Under the pieces are notes generated by a model. The model worked only from the letters and a program-made list of their open reading frames with translations, made no database searches and was not told where the DNA came from. Positions 9,659 to 16,314 of a stretch of DNA of 27,515 nucleotides are shown here, piece after piece. Position 1 is the stretch's first letter; each line of letters starts with the position of its first letter. Source of the stretch: JBBRTJ01 sp038244535. GTDB lineage: Bacteria; Actinomycetota; Acidimicrobiia; Acidimicrobiales; Ilumatobacteraceae. Location of the stretch: assembly GCA_038244535.1 (NCBI GenBank), contig JBBRTJ010000047.1, forward strand, positions 1 to 27,515. Reading direction: 5' to 3'. Made by a program: the position numbers and the translations under genes.

Positions 9659-10195
9659 ATGGGCCTGCCGGCCTGTCCAAGCCAGAATGGCCGTGGTGCC
9701 CTCGACCAGGGACAGCGGGCTCCCAGCGGGGAGGCCGCAATCACAGCGCCACGCGCGAAGAACGACCGTCGGGCCTCGGGCGAGCTGCTGCTCGTCGGCG
9801 CCAGCGTGGCGAGCCTTGCCGGCGTAGCGAGCGGCCTGATCAAGGCCCACGAGAGCGGCCCCGGGCTCGAGATCGTCCTCACCACGATGAGCGTGCTCAC
9901 CGTGGCCCTGTCGTGGGCAGTGGTGCACACGGTGTTCGCGCTCGACTACGCCCGCGACTACGACACGCCCCCCGTGGGCGGCATCGACTTCAAGAGCGAC
10001 CATGACGAGCCCGACTACCGAGACTTCGCCTCTGTGGCGTTCACGGTCGGCATGACGTTCCAGGTCTCCGACACCGACATCGGGAGCCGGACCATCCGCC
10101 GAACGGTGCTGCGCCATGCGCTGCTCTCGTACCTGTTCGGAGCGGTCATCGTGGCGCTGCTCGTCAACGTCGTCGCCAGCTTGCTCGACCCCTAG
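9659..10195 (+). CDS. DUF1345 family membrane protein, N-terminal part missing
   Basis: From about residue 40 the protein matches the C-terminal two thirds of actinobacterial DUF1345 proteins: LLLVGASVASLAGVASG, a second helix around VLTVALSWAVVHTVFAL, the motif YARDYDTPPVGGIDF, DEPDYRDFASVAFTVGMTFQVSDTDIGSRTIRRT and a last helix SYLFGAVIVALLVNVVASLL. Full-length members have about 210-230 residues with two more helices at the N-terminus. Here they are absent, and the first 30 residues (ATG at 9659) are polar, Pro/Gly-rich and unlike the family. The upstream DNA belongs to the divergent pyruvate-kinase gene. No Shine-Dalgarno or TANNNT motif precedes this ATG, so the gene may be a 5'-truncated remnant. 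Its stop codon overlaps the stop of the next, convergent gene in CTAG. Confidence 0.65.
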   Translation: MGLPACPSQNGRGALDQGQRAPSGEAAITAPRAKNDRRASGELLLVGASVASLAGVASGLIKAHESGPGLEIVLTTMSVLTVALSWAVVHTVFALDYARDYDTPPVGGIDFKSDHDEPDYRDFASVAFTVGMTFQVSDTDIGSRTIRRTVLRHALLSYLFGAVIVALLVNVVASLLDP

Positions 10196-10938
10196 TCCGA
10201 CGCGGGCAGTGGCGGCAGCAGCTCCAGATCGGCGCCGGCCTCGTAGGCCCTTCGCTCACCATTGGGGCCGAACACCGTGACCCGCTGGCGGCCCAGCACC
10301 GTCCAGCGACCAGGCCCACCGACCAGCGCGGTGTCCTCGTCGACGCCGACCAGCGTGACGCCCGCGGCCAGGACCGACCGGAACCGGACGTCGAACCCCG
10401 CGTCCCAGGCCATCATCCGGTCGAAGTGGGGGATGACGGCCAGATGGCCGACGACCGCACGACCGGCCTGCATGGTGGCTGAGCCGTTGCGCACATCGGG
10501 GGCGAGCGCGGTGAGCGCCCCGGCGCCCGCGCTGCAGCCGGCCAGCGCGGCTCCCGCCCGCCATGCGGCCACGATCGCCTGCCACACCAACGTGTCGTGA
10601 AGCGTGCGGGCCAGGTACCCGGGGTTGCCGCCGGACAGGTAGACCAAACCGGCGCCCGCCACCTGCGCGGCCAGGTCGGCCCTGTCGGCATCGGTCCGAT
10701 CCACGACCCGAAGGGCGACGGCCTCGACTCCGAGCCCCTCGTAGTGGCGGCGGCCGAGATCCAGCCAGTGGTCGACGGCGACGTCGCCCTCCTCGCCGGC
10801 CGCCGTCGGCAGGAACACGGCGCGGGGCGGCCGTCCGTCGAGCAGGTGACGGTCGACGTCCTCCATCTGCGCCAGGAACTCCCCGCTGCCGACGAGAGCA
10901 ATGGGGCCGGGGCTGGGGCGAGAGCCGGGGGTGCTCAC
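10192..10938 (-). CDS. Peptidase S51 family protein (dipeptidase E / cyanophycinase-like)
   Basis: 248 residues with a class-I glutamine-amidotransferase-like fold. The catalytic Ser136 sits in the nucleophile elbow GCSAGAGAL, preceded by VYLSGGNPGYLARTL, and His171 in VIPHFDR fits the family's catalytic His. Further support: IALVGSGEF near the N-terminus and FLPTAAGEEG. Members cleave Asp/Glu dipeptides or cyanophycin; no cyanophycin synthetase is nearby, so a small-peptide peptidase is the better guess. The GTG start at 10938 overlaps the stop of the DinB gene (GTGA), indicating translational coupling; an ATG at 10953 is an alternative. The TAG stop shares CTAG (10192-10195) with the convergent DUF1345 gene. 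Confidence 0.85.
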   Translation of the reverse strand: MSTPGSRPSPGPIALVGSGEFLAQMEDVDRHLLDGRPPRAVFLPTAAGEEGDVAVDHWLDLGRRHYEGLGVEAVALRVVDRTDADRADLAAQVAGAGLVYLSGGNPGYLARTLHDTLVWQAIVAAWRAGAALAGCSAGAGALTALAPDVRNGSATMQAGRAVVGHLAVIPHFDRMMAWDAGFDVRFRSVLAAGVTLVGVDEDTALVGGPGRWTVLGRQRVTVFGPNGERRAYEAGADLELLPPLPASD

Positions 10939-11447
10939 GCGTCGGGCCTCCACCCGGTGGACCCGTCGATCAGCTCACGCACGATGTCGGCGTGGCCGCA
11001 GTGACGGGCCGTCTCCTCGACCATGCGGATGAGCGCCCAGCGCAGCGACGTGGGGTCGCCGAACCAGGAGGTGCCCATGGTGTCGAGGCTCAGCTCGTCG
11101 AGCACCTGGTCGCTGGCGGCCCACGCCCGCTGGTAGAAGGCGACGACGTCCGCGATGGTCTCGTGCGGCTCGGCCCGAAGGTCGGCTTCGGGGTCGTTCT
11201 CGTCGAAGGGCATGGGCTCGGTCTCGCGCCCGAACGTGCTGCAGAACCAGTTGTACTCGACGCCCCCGAGGTGCTTCACCAGGCCGAGCAGGCTCGTGCC
11301 CGAAGGCAGCATCGGCCGGCGGGCGTCCGCCTCCGACACGCCGTTCAGCTTCCACACCACGAGCTCGCGGTGCCGCTGCAGGCAGGTCCGCAGGCCCTCC
11401 AGCTCCGTGGTGACCCTCGGCGTCAACGTGACCATCTCGCCCTCCAT
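10935..11447 (-). CDS. DinB / DUF664 family protein
   Basis: 170 residues forming the four-helix DinB-like fold. Recognisable pieces are LQRHRELVVWKLNGVSEADARRPMLPSGTSLLGLVKHLGGVEYNWF and the C-terminal RWALIRMVEETARHCGHADIVRELIDG. The metal-binding His residues of the fold are seen as KHLGGVE (first) and ETARHCGHAD (pair). This family includes mycothiol- and other thiol-dependent transferases; the thiol and substrate cannot be assigned. TACCTT (11454-11459) lies 6 nt before the ATG at 11447, favouring that leaderless start. A second ATG at 11435 has its own GGAGGG 4 nt upstream, so a start four codons later is possible. It is coupled to the S51 peptidase. Confidence 0.85.
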   Translation of the reverse strand: MEGEMVTLTPRVTTELEGLRTCLQRHRELVVWKLNGVSEADARRPMLPSGTSLLGLVKHLGGVEYNWFCSTFGRETEPMPFDENDPEADLRAEPHETIADVVAFYQRAWAASDQVLDELSLDTMGTSWFGDPTSLRWALIRMVEETARHCGHADIVRELIDGSTGWRPDA

Positions 11448-11584
11448 CACCCGAAGGTACTGGCTACCCCGACGAGACGCCCCGGCCGAACCCCCTCACC
11501 GTTCACTCTCGTTCGGCGGTTCGCGGCGAGCCACCAGCCCACGATGAACAGGGCGAGCGCAGCCCGAAGCAGGCGCCGTGCCAC
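11447..11584 (-). CDS. Possible small one-helix membrane protein
   Basis: A 45-codon open frame starting at a GTG one base after the acyl-CoA dehydrogenase stop codon. The N-terminal half reads ARRLLRAALALFIVGWWLAA followed by NRR, which looks like one membrane helix with positive residues on both sides. It has no homologue that I recognise. It fills most of the gap between the dehydrogenase and the DinB gene, and its stop codon meets the DinB start. The start lacks a good Shine-Dalgarno. In GC-rich DNA such frames are common by chance, so support is weak. Confidence 0.2.
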   Translation of the reverse strand: MARRLLRAALALFIVGWWLAANRRTRVNGEGVRPGRLVGVASTFG

Positions 11585-11585
11585 C

Positions 11586-12830
11586 TCAGCGCCGCTGCTC
11601 GCGGAAGGGGCCTTCGACATCCGAGCTGGGCTCACGGGGCAGCCCCAAGATCTTCTCGCCGATGATGTTGCGCTGGATCTCGTCAGTCCCCCCGGCGATC
11701 GACTGGGCGGGCGTGGACACGAGCACCTCGGCCACCACCGCGTCGAGCGGATCGGAGCCGATGGTCAGCATGCCTGCCGCCCCGGCGATGGCGGCGTGGA
11801 CGAGCGCCGCCCGGCGGGCGACCTCGGAGGCGGCGAGCTTGCCGATCGAGCCTTCGGGCCCGGGGGGACGCCCGAGTGCCCTCGCCGCGGCGGCACGCGC
11901 CGCCGTCCACTCGTTGGCGCGCACGAAGGAGACCAGCCGGGCGATCTCCTGACGGATGAGGGGGTTCGCCTGCACCCCGCGGGCGCGGGCCCGCTCGACC
12001 ACCAGGTCGGCTCGACCGGCCCGTTGCGGGTACCAGATGTAGGTGCTGAAGTGCTCGACTGCCTCGGCTTCGGCCTCGACGATCGTGCGGCCTCGAGGCC
12101 CCGATCCGTAGCGCGGTTGACGCATGGTGGCAAAGGTGCGCTCGTGGTTCAGCGTGGTGCGAGCGATGCGCCAACCATCGCCGCGAGTGCCGACCAGGTC
12201 GGCCACGGGGATGCGAGCGTCGGTGAGGAACACCCCGTTGAACGAGGCGTGCTTGTTCATCTGCACGATGGGGCGCACCTCGACTCCAGGCTGGTGCATG
12301 GGCAGCACGAAGTAGGAGATGCCCTGGTGCTTGGGGGCGTCCCAGTCGGTACGCGCCACGAGCATGGCCAGGTCGGCGTGGTGGGCGCTCGTGGTCCACA
12401 CCTTCTGGCCGTTGACCACCCACTCGTCGCCGTCGAGCACTGCGGTGGTCGACAGACCGGCGAGGTCAGAGCCGGCCCCGGGCTCGCTGAACAACTGGCA
12501 CCAGCCGAGCTCGCCCGTGAGCGTCGGACGCAGCATCCGTTCGCGCAGCTCGTCGCTGCCGTGCTCGAGGAGCGTGGGGGCCGCCAACGTCATCCCGCCG
12601 CCGAGCGGGTTGCCGGGCGCGCCGACGGTCCGCAGCTCGTCGGCCACCACCTTGTCCGCCCACACCGGCAGGTCCCGCCCATGCCACAGCGACGGCCACG
12701 ACGGCACCGCCCACCCCGAGCCCACCAATCGCTCCCGCCACGCCCTCAGCCCGATGTCGGGGTCCCAGGCGTCGGTGAGCCAGGCCCGCACCTCGGCGCG
12801 CACGTCGGACTCGGTGGGTGCGTCGGTCAT
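11586..12830 (-). CDS. Acyl-CoA dehydrogenase (FadE-like, catalytic Glu at alternative position)
   Basis: 414 residues with the acyl-CoA dehydrogenase fold. FAD and substrate motifs: LFSEPGAGSDLAGLSTTA (113-130), WVVNGQKVWTTSAHHAD and the C-terminal SIAGGTDEIQRNIIGEKILGLP (377-398). The flavoenzyme oxidises the alpha-beta bond of an acyl-CoA. The usual catalytic Glu of the EGT motif is Gly here (AGGT, around 379-382). Glu230 in LNHERTF occupies the place used as catalytic base in isovaleryl- and long-chain-type enzymes, so activity is probably kept. The sequence style fits actinobacterial FadE proteins for branched or steroid-like acyl chains, but the substrate is unknown. The ATG overlaps the TetR stop (ATGA), with GAGGAG upstream, so the two are cotranscribed. 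Confidence 0.9.
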   Translation of the reverse strand: MTDAPTESDVRAEVRAWLTDAWDPDIGLRAWRERLVGSGWAVPSWPSLWHGRDLPVWADKVVADELRTVGAPGNPLGGGMTLAAPTLLEHGSDELRERMLRPTLTGELGWCQLFSEPGAGSDLAGLSTTAVLDGDEWVVNGQKVWTTSAHHADLAMLVARTDWDAPKHQGISYFVLPMHQPGVEVRPIVQMNKHASFNGVFLTDARIPVADLVGTRGDGWRIARTTLNHERTFATMRQPRYGSGPRGRTIVEAEAEAVEHFSTYIWYPQRAGRADLVVERARARGVQANPLIRQEIARLVSFVRANEWTAARAAAARALGRPPGPEGSIGKLAASEVARRAALVHAAIAGAAGMLTIGSDPLDAVVAEVLVSTPAQSIAGGTDEIQRNIIGEKILGLPREPSSDVEGPFREQRR

Positions 12831-13615
12831 GGCTGCTCCTCATCGGGAGGCGAGGTGAGACCACAGGCCCGGACCCAGATGGTGGTGAGCGTGGCCACCG
12901 CCCGCTCCTCGTCGTGGTGGTCGCCGCTCACGTCGAGCCACTGGGCGAAGCCCGAGAGCATCGTCACCAGAGCGGCTGCGGTGGTGTCGACATCGATGTC
13001 GGGATCGCTCAGCCCCCGTGCTTGCCAGCGCCGCAGTGTGGCCGCGACCCGAGCCACGTGGCGCCGGCGTGACCGCAGACGGGCCACGGCCACCGTCTCG
13101 TCGTAGGCCGCCACCTGGTCGACCAGGCGGTAGAGATCGGCGTTGGCCCGCACCACACCGAGGTAGTTGCGGTTCGAGGTCTCGAGGTTGGTGACAGGGT
13201 CGCCGCCGCGAACGCGCTTGAACGACACGACGTCACGCTCGACCTGCTCGTCGATCAGCGCGGCGAGGTGGCGGAAGAGATCGGTCTTGGACTCGAAGTA
13301 CGTGTAGAAGCTGCCGCGGGCCAGCCCCGCCTCGGTGACGATGTGATCGACGGTGGTGTCGAGGTAGCCGTGGCGGGCAAACACCGTGCGGGCCGCATCG
13401 AGCAGGCGCTGCCTGGTCCGCTCGGCCCGCACCCCAGGCGACGCCAGGAGGGCGGCCCGGCGGTCGGCTCCCGTGCCGGTCGGCGTCCACCCTCCGCGGG
13501 TCGTCTCGCCCGGAGGGCGAGCCACCACGCCCTGCCGCTGCAGGGCCTCGCCCGAGGCGGCCGGCCCGGCTTGGGGAAGGCGGACACCGGCCGTCACCAC
13601 GCTGATCGTGCTCAC
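12827..13615 (-). CDS. TetR family transcriptional regulator
   Basis: 262 residues. The TetR DNA-binding domain lies at about 63-112: RAERTRQRLLDAARTVFARHGYLDTTVDHIVTEAGLARGSFYTYFESKTDLF. The C-terminal domain is ligand-binding and not specific by sequence. The N-terminus carries about 60 extra, Pro/Gly-rich residues. The GTG at 13615 is preferred because TACGGT (13623-13628) ends 7 nt before it; another GTG lies at 13624. The gene is coupled to the acyl-CoA dehydrogenase and divergent from a dienelactone hydrolase, with a strong palindrome between. It therefore probably controls both, with an acyl-CoA or a related metabolite as a plausible effector. Near its 3' end the gene holds a 15-bp copy of the operator core (12987-13001). 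Confidence 0.9.
   Translation of the reverse strand: MSTISVVTAGVRLPQAGPAASGEALQRQGVVARPPGETTRGGWTPTGTGADRRAALLASPGVRAERTRQRLLDAARTVFARHGYLDTTVDHIVTEAGLARGSFYTYFESKTDLFRHLAALIDEQVERDVVSFKRVRGGDPVTNLETSNRNYLGVVRANADLYRLVDQVAAYDETVAVARLRSRRRHVARVAATLRRWQARGLSDPDIDVDTTAAALVTMLSGFAQWLDVSGDHHDEERAVATLTTIWVRACGLTSPPDEEQP
12987..13001. promoter_or_regulatory. Intragenic copy of the TetR operator core
   Basis: Fifteen of the 16 bases of the operator core recur here, inside the tetR coding region, where they encode the Asp-Ile-Asp-Val-Asp stretch. It may be a secondary operator used for looping, or chance from the codons of that peptide. Confidence 0.3.
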
Positions 13616-13622
13616 GAACGGC

Positions 13623-13667
13623 ACCGTAGTGCGTTATTCGACATCGATGTCGACTAATGAGTAGTTT
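13623..13667. promoter_or_regulatory. TetR operator palindrome with divergent leaderless promoters
   Basis: A 24-bp palindrome (13634-13657) with a single mismatched pair has TTA and TAA outer ends around the perfect 16-bp core TCGACATCGATGTCGA (13638-13653). On the minus strand TACGGT (13623-13628) precedes tetR. On the plus strand TAGTTT (13662-13667) ends 6 nt before the hydrolase ATG. The palindrome covers the expected -35 region of both promoters, so binding should block both directions. It is most likely the binding site of the adjacent TetR protein. Confidence 0.75.
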
Positions 13668-13673
13668 GCCGCC

Positions 13674-14426
13674 ATGGTCGAGCACGAGATCGAGATCAAC
13701 ACCGAAGAGGGCTCGATGGGCACCTTCATCGCCCACCCTTCCGCAGGTGGACCCCACCCGGTGGTGCTGTTCCTCATGGACGCCCCGGGCAAGCGGCCGC
13801 TGCTCCACGCCATGGCTCGCACGCTGGCCGAGCAGGGCTACTACGTCATGCTGCCCAACCTCTACTACCGCTCCACACCGGGCTTCGAGCTCGACTTCGC
13901 CAGCCGTGAGTCGTTCACGCGGATGATGGAGCTGGCCGGAGCGATGAGCAACCGTATGGTCGGCCGTGACGCGTCCGCGCTGTTCGCCTACGCGGATCGC
14001 GACGAGGCCGCCGACGCCGCACGGGCCGGTTGCGTCGGGTACTGCATGAGCGGGCCGTTCGCCATCTGGGTGGCCGCCGAGCACACGGGCCGGGTGCGGG
14101 CGGCGGCCTCGTTCTACGGCGTGCGGCTCGTGACCGACACCGTCGACTCGCCTCACCTCCGCCTCGGCGAGATCACCGGCGAGCTGTACGTGGCGTGCGC
14201 CGAGCACGACGACTACGTACCGCTCTCGATGGCCGACGAGCTCGAGGCGGCCATGCAGGCGTCGGGGGTTCGCGGTCGGGTCGAGCGCTACTGGGGCACA
14301 CACCACGGCTTCGCATTCAACGACCGCCCCGCGTACGACCCTGTCGCCGACGCGCGCCACTGGCGCACCCTGTTCGACCTGTTCGAACGCAATCTCGCAC
14401 CGTCGCCTGCGGCCAAGAGGTCCTGA
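13674..14426 (+). CDS. Dienelactone hydrolase family protein
   Basis: 250 residues, the usual length. The Cys-Asp-His triad of dienelactone hydrolases is visible: Cys124 in GYCMSG (the G-x-C-x-G elbow), Asp179 or Asp180 in CAEHDDYVP and His211 in THHGFAF. These alpha/beta hydrolases open lactones or act on esters and related small molecules, in the cytoplasm (no signal peptide is seen). The ATG at 13674 follows TAGTTT by 6 nt, so translation is probably leaderless. It is divergent from tetR and the acyl-CoA dehydrogenase gene and shares their palindromic operator, which suggests one catabolic regulon. The natural substrate is unknown. Confidence 0.92.
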   Translation: MVEHEIEINTEEGSMGTFIAHPSAGGPHPVVLFLMDAPGKRPLLHAMARTLAEQGYYVMLPNLYYRSTPGFELDFASRESFTRMMELAGAMSNRMVGRDASALFAYADRDEAADAARAGCVGYCMSGPFAIWVAAEHTGRVRAAASFYGVRLVTDTVDSPHLRLGEITGELYVACAEHDDYVPLSMADELEAAMQASGVRGRVERYWGTHHGFAFNDRPAYDPVADARHWRTLFDLFERNLAPSPAAKRS

Positions 14427-14524
14427 TCGCGTTCTGCGCCGCCTGGTTCTCAGAACTGGGGGCGGGTTCAGGGGATGAGCGCGACACGAGCTCGACCTCA
14501 TCGGGGGGAACGAGCTGGTGGATC

Positions 14525-14989
14525 ATGGCGGCGCTGGTGCTCTGCCTGATCGGGCTCCTCGCAGTTGTCGTGGTGCCCAAGCTCCGCCACCGGGTGACGA
14601 CCACCGTGCGCACCTGGATCGCGCAGGGCTGGTCGGTCATACGAACCCTCACGGTGAGGCGCGTCGTGTGGCTCATGGGCGGCAACCTCATGGACGAGGT
14701 CCTGTTCGCCCTGACGTTCGCCCTGTTCTGCTCGGCCTTCAGTCAGCCCGTGCCCATCCCGACGCTGCTGGTCATCAACGTCGTGACCTCGCTGTTCGCC
14801 GGCTTGATGCCCGTGCCCGGAGGGATCGGTGTGTCAGAAGCGGCCCTGGTGGCCGGGCTCACCGCGGCGGGCGTCCCGAGCGGCCCGGCCTTCGCCATCG
14901 TCATCACCTACCGATTGGCCACGTTCTACCTGCCCCCCATCTGGGGAGCCGTCGCCTATCGCTGGCTCGAGCGGAACCGCTACCTCTGA
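14525..14989 (+). CDS. C-terminal fragment of an LPG-synthase-TM / YbhN-type membrane protein
   Basis: 154 residues from the first in-frame ATG. The sequence NVVTSLFAGLMPVPGGIGVSEAALVAGL and the following AIVITYRLATFYLPPIWGAVAYRWL are typical of the end of the lysylphosphatidylglycerol synthetase transmembrane / YbhN (PF03706) flippase-like family. About five hydrophobic segments are left. Full-length proteins are at least twice as long. Family-like sequence appears to continue upstream of the ATG to about 14430 without any start codon, which suggests that the 5' half was deleted and the remnant now abuts the dienelactone hydrolase gene. It could be a pseudogene; no Shine-Dalgarno is evident. 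Confidence 0.55.
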   Translation: MAALVLCLIGLLAVVVVPKLRHRVTTTVRTWIAQGWSVIRTLTVRRVVWLMGGNLMDEVLFALTFALFCSAFSQPVPIPTLLVINVVTSLFAGLMPVPGGIGVSEAALVAGLTAAGVPSGPAFAIVITYRLATFYLPPIWGAVAYRWLERNRYL

Positions 14990-14995
14990 GTGCAA

Positions 14996-15038
14996 CTTGT
15001 GCGTCCAAAGGGCACTGGGTGCGCATTGGCCGCACAAG
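14996..15038. terminator. 43-nt structured hairpin between convergent genes
   Basis: A long imperfect stem-loop: CTTGTGCG (14996-15003) pairs with CGCACAAG (15031-15038), then CCAA (15005-15008) with TTGG (15026-15029), then GCAC (15012-15015) with GTGC (15019-15022), separated by symmetric internal loops. It starts 7 nt after the membrane-fragment stop codon and lies 80 bp beyond the end of the convergent response-regulator gene. There is no U-tract. It may be a bidirectional terminator or another mobile or structured repeat. Nothing else is seen in 15039-15118. Confidence 0.5.
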
Positions 15039-15118
15039 CTGGCGAGCTCGCGAGCGTCGGCGCGGCGGGCCTGGCCGGTCTGACCAGGCTCGATCAGGCG
15101 AGCACGGTCCTGGCGATG

Positions 15119-16309
15119 TCAGCCACCACCTGTCGAGCTGGGCTGCAACCATCGAATCACGGCCTGCACGCGGCGGTTGCCCTCGGCCGTCTCCTCGAGA
15201 TCGAGCTTCTGGAAGATGGCCCGCACGTAGGTCTCGACGGTCTTGGCCCCAACCACGAGCTCGTCGGCGATGGCCTGGTTCGAGCAGCCCCGCGCCATCA
15301 GCGCGAGCACCTCGCGCTCACGATCGGTGAGGCGGGCCATCGCCTGGTCGTGGCGGCGCCGGTGCACGAGCTGCTCGGCCACGGTTGGGTCGATGACGGA
15401 TCCGCCCGCCGCCACCGTGCGGCAGGCATCGGTGAACTCGGCGAGGTCGCTGACGCGCTCTTTGAGCAGGTAGCCGATGCCAGCCGGCCGCCCGTCGAAC
15501 AGCGCGGCGGCGGCTCGACCCTCGACGTGCTGCGACAGGACCAGCACCGCCACCTCGGGATGCCGCTCGCGGATGGTGGCCGCGGCCCGCAGGCCCTCGT
15601 CGGTGTTGGTGGGCGGCATGCGGATGTCGGTGACGACGAGGTCGGGCGGGTCGGCGTCGACGGCCACGATGAGCGCGGCGGCGTCGCCGACCTCGGCGAT
15701 CACCACGAACCCGGCGTCGGCAAGCAGGCGCACCACACCGGAGCGCACCAGAGGGGCGTCGTCGGCCACCACGACCCGCAGCGACGGCTCATCCACCAGC
15801 GGCTCCCATGGCACCGCGACCACCAGCACCGGATCGGCAAAGCCGTCGAGCGCCCGCAGGCCGAGGGGCTCGAAGACCACGTCGACCCGACCGCCGACGA
15901 GGAGGCGGACCACGTCCGACACCAGGATCTGACCGGGCTCGGCGTCGTCGCACAGCCGTCGTGCCATCACCAGTGCGGCGCCGAACAGGTCATCGGTGGC
16001 CTCGACCACCTCGCCCACCGAGACGCCGACGCGAAGGCCCACGGCCGAGCTCGGGTCACGCCGGTTGGCCCGCTCGACGGCCTGCTGCACGGCGATGGCG
16101 GCCTTCACGCCCGAGTGAGCGGAGTCGAACAGGGCCATCACCCCGTCACCGAGCAGCTTGGCGATCCGGCCCCCCTGCCGCTCGATCTCGCCCCGCAGCA
16201 GCGCCACATGGGCGCTGAACAGCGCGGCGTAGCCGTCGTCGCCCCGGGCGGCCAAGAGGCTGCTCGAGCGCTCGAGGTCGGTGAACATGATCGTGGTGGT
16301 ACCAGCCAT
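15119..16309 (-). CDS. Class III cyclase-like domain fused to NarL-type response regulator
   Basis: 396 residues with three domains. Residues 1-165 form a class III adenylate/guanylate cyclase domain with metal Asp11 (MFTDLERSS) and Asp55 (KLLGDGVMALF) and Lys51 at the purine-selecting place. The transition-state Asn is replaced by Val114, while Arg118 is kept in ALVMARRL. Residues 177-315 form a receiver domain with acidic Asp183-Asp184, phosphoacceptor Asp228 (VVTDIRMP), Ser259 and Lys283. Residues 326-370 form a LuxR/NarL helix-turn-helix (LTDREREVLALMARGCSNQAIADELVVGAKTVETYV). It is the last gene of a compact operon with two kinase-like genes, so phosphorylation by the upstream kinase is expected. 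Whether the cyclase domain is active or only senses nucleotides is open. ATG 16309 has AGGGAG directly before it. Confidence 0.9.
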   Translation of the reverse strand: MAGTTTIMFTDLERSSSLLAARGDDGYAALFSAHVALLRGEIERQGGRIAKLLGDGVMALFDSAHSGVKAAIAVQQAVERANRRDPSSAVGLRVGVSVGEVVEATDDLFGAALVMARRLCDDAEPGQILVSDVVRLLVGGRVDVVFEPLGLRALDGFADPVLVVAVPWEPLVDEPSLRVVVADDAPLVRSGVVRLLADAGFVVIAEVGDAAALIVAVDADPPDLVVTDIRMPPTNTDEGLRAAATIRERHPEVAVLVLSQHVEGRAAAALFDGRPAGIGYLLKERVSDLAEFTDACRTVAAGGSVIDPTVAEQLVHRRRHDQAMARLTDREREVLALMARGCSNQAIADELVVGAKTVETYVRAIFQKLDLEETAEGNRRVQAVIRWLQPSSTGGG

Positions 16310-16314
16310 CTCCC

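Noticed and set aside
10563..13106. Very long open frame on the plus strand
   Set aside because: It lies opposite four well-supported minus-strand genes, its product is Arg/His/Pro-rich low-complexity sequence and it has no recognisable domain; such frames are common in GC-rich DNA.
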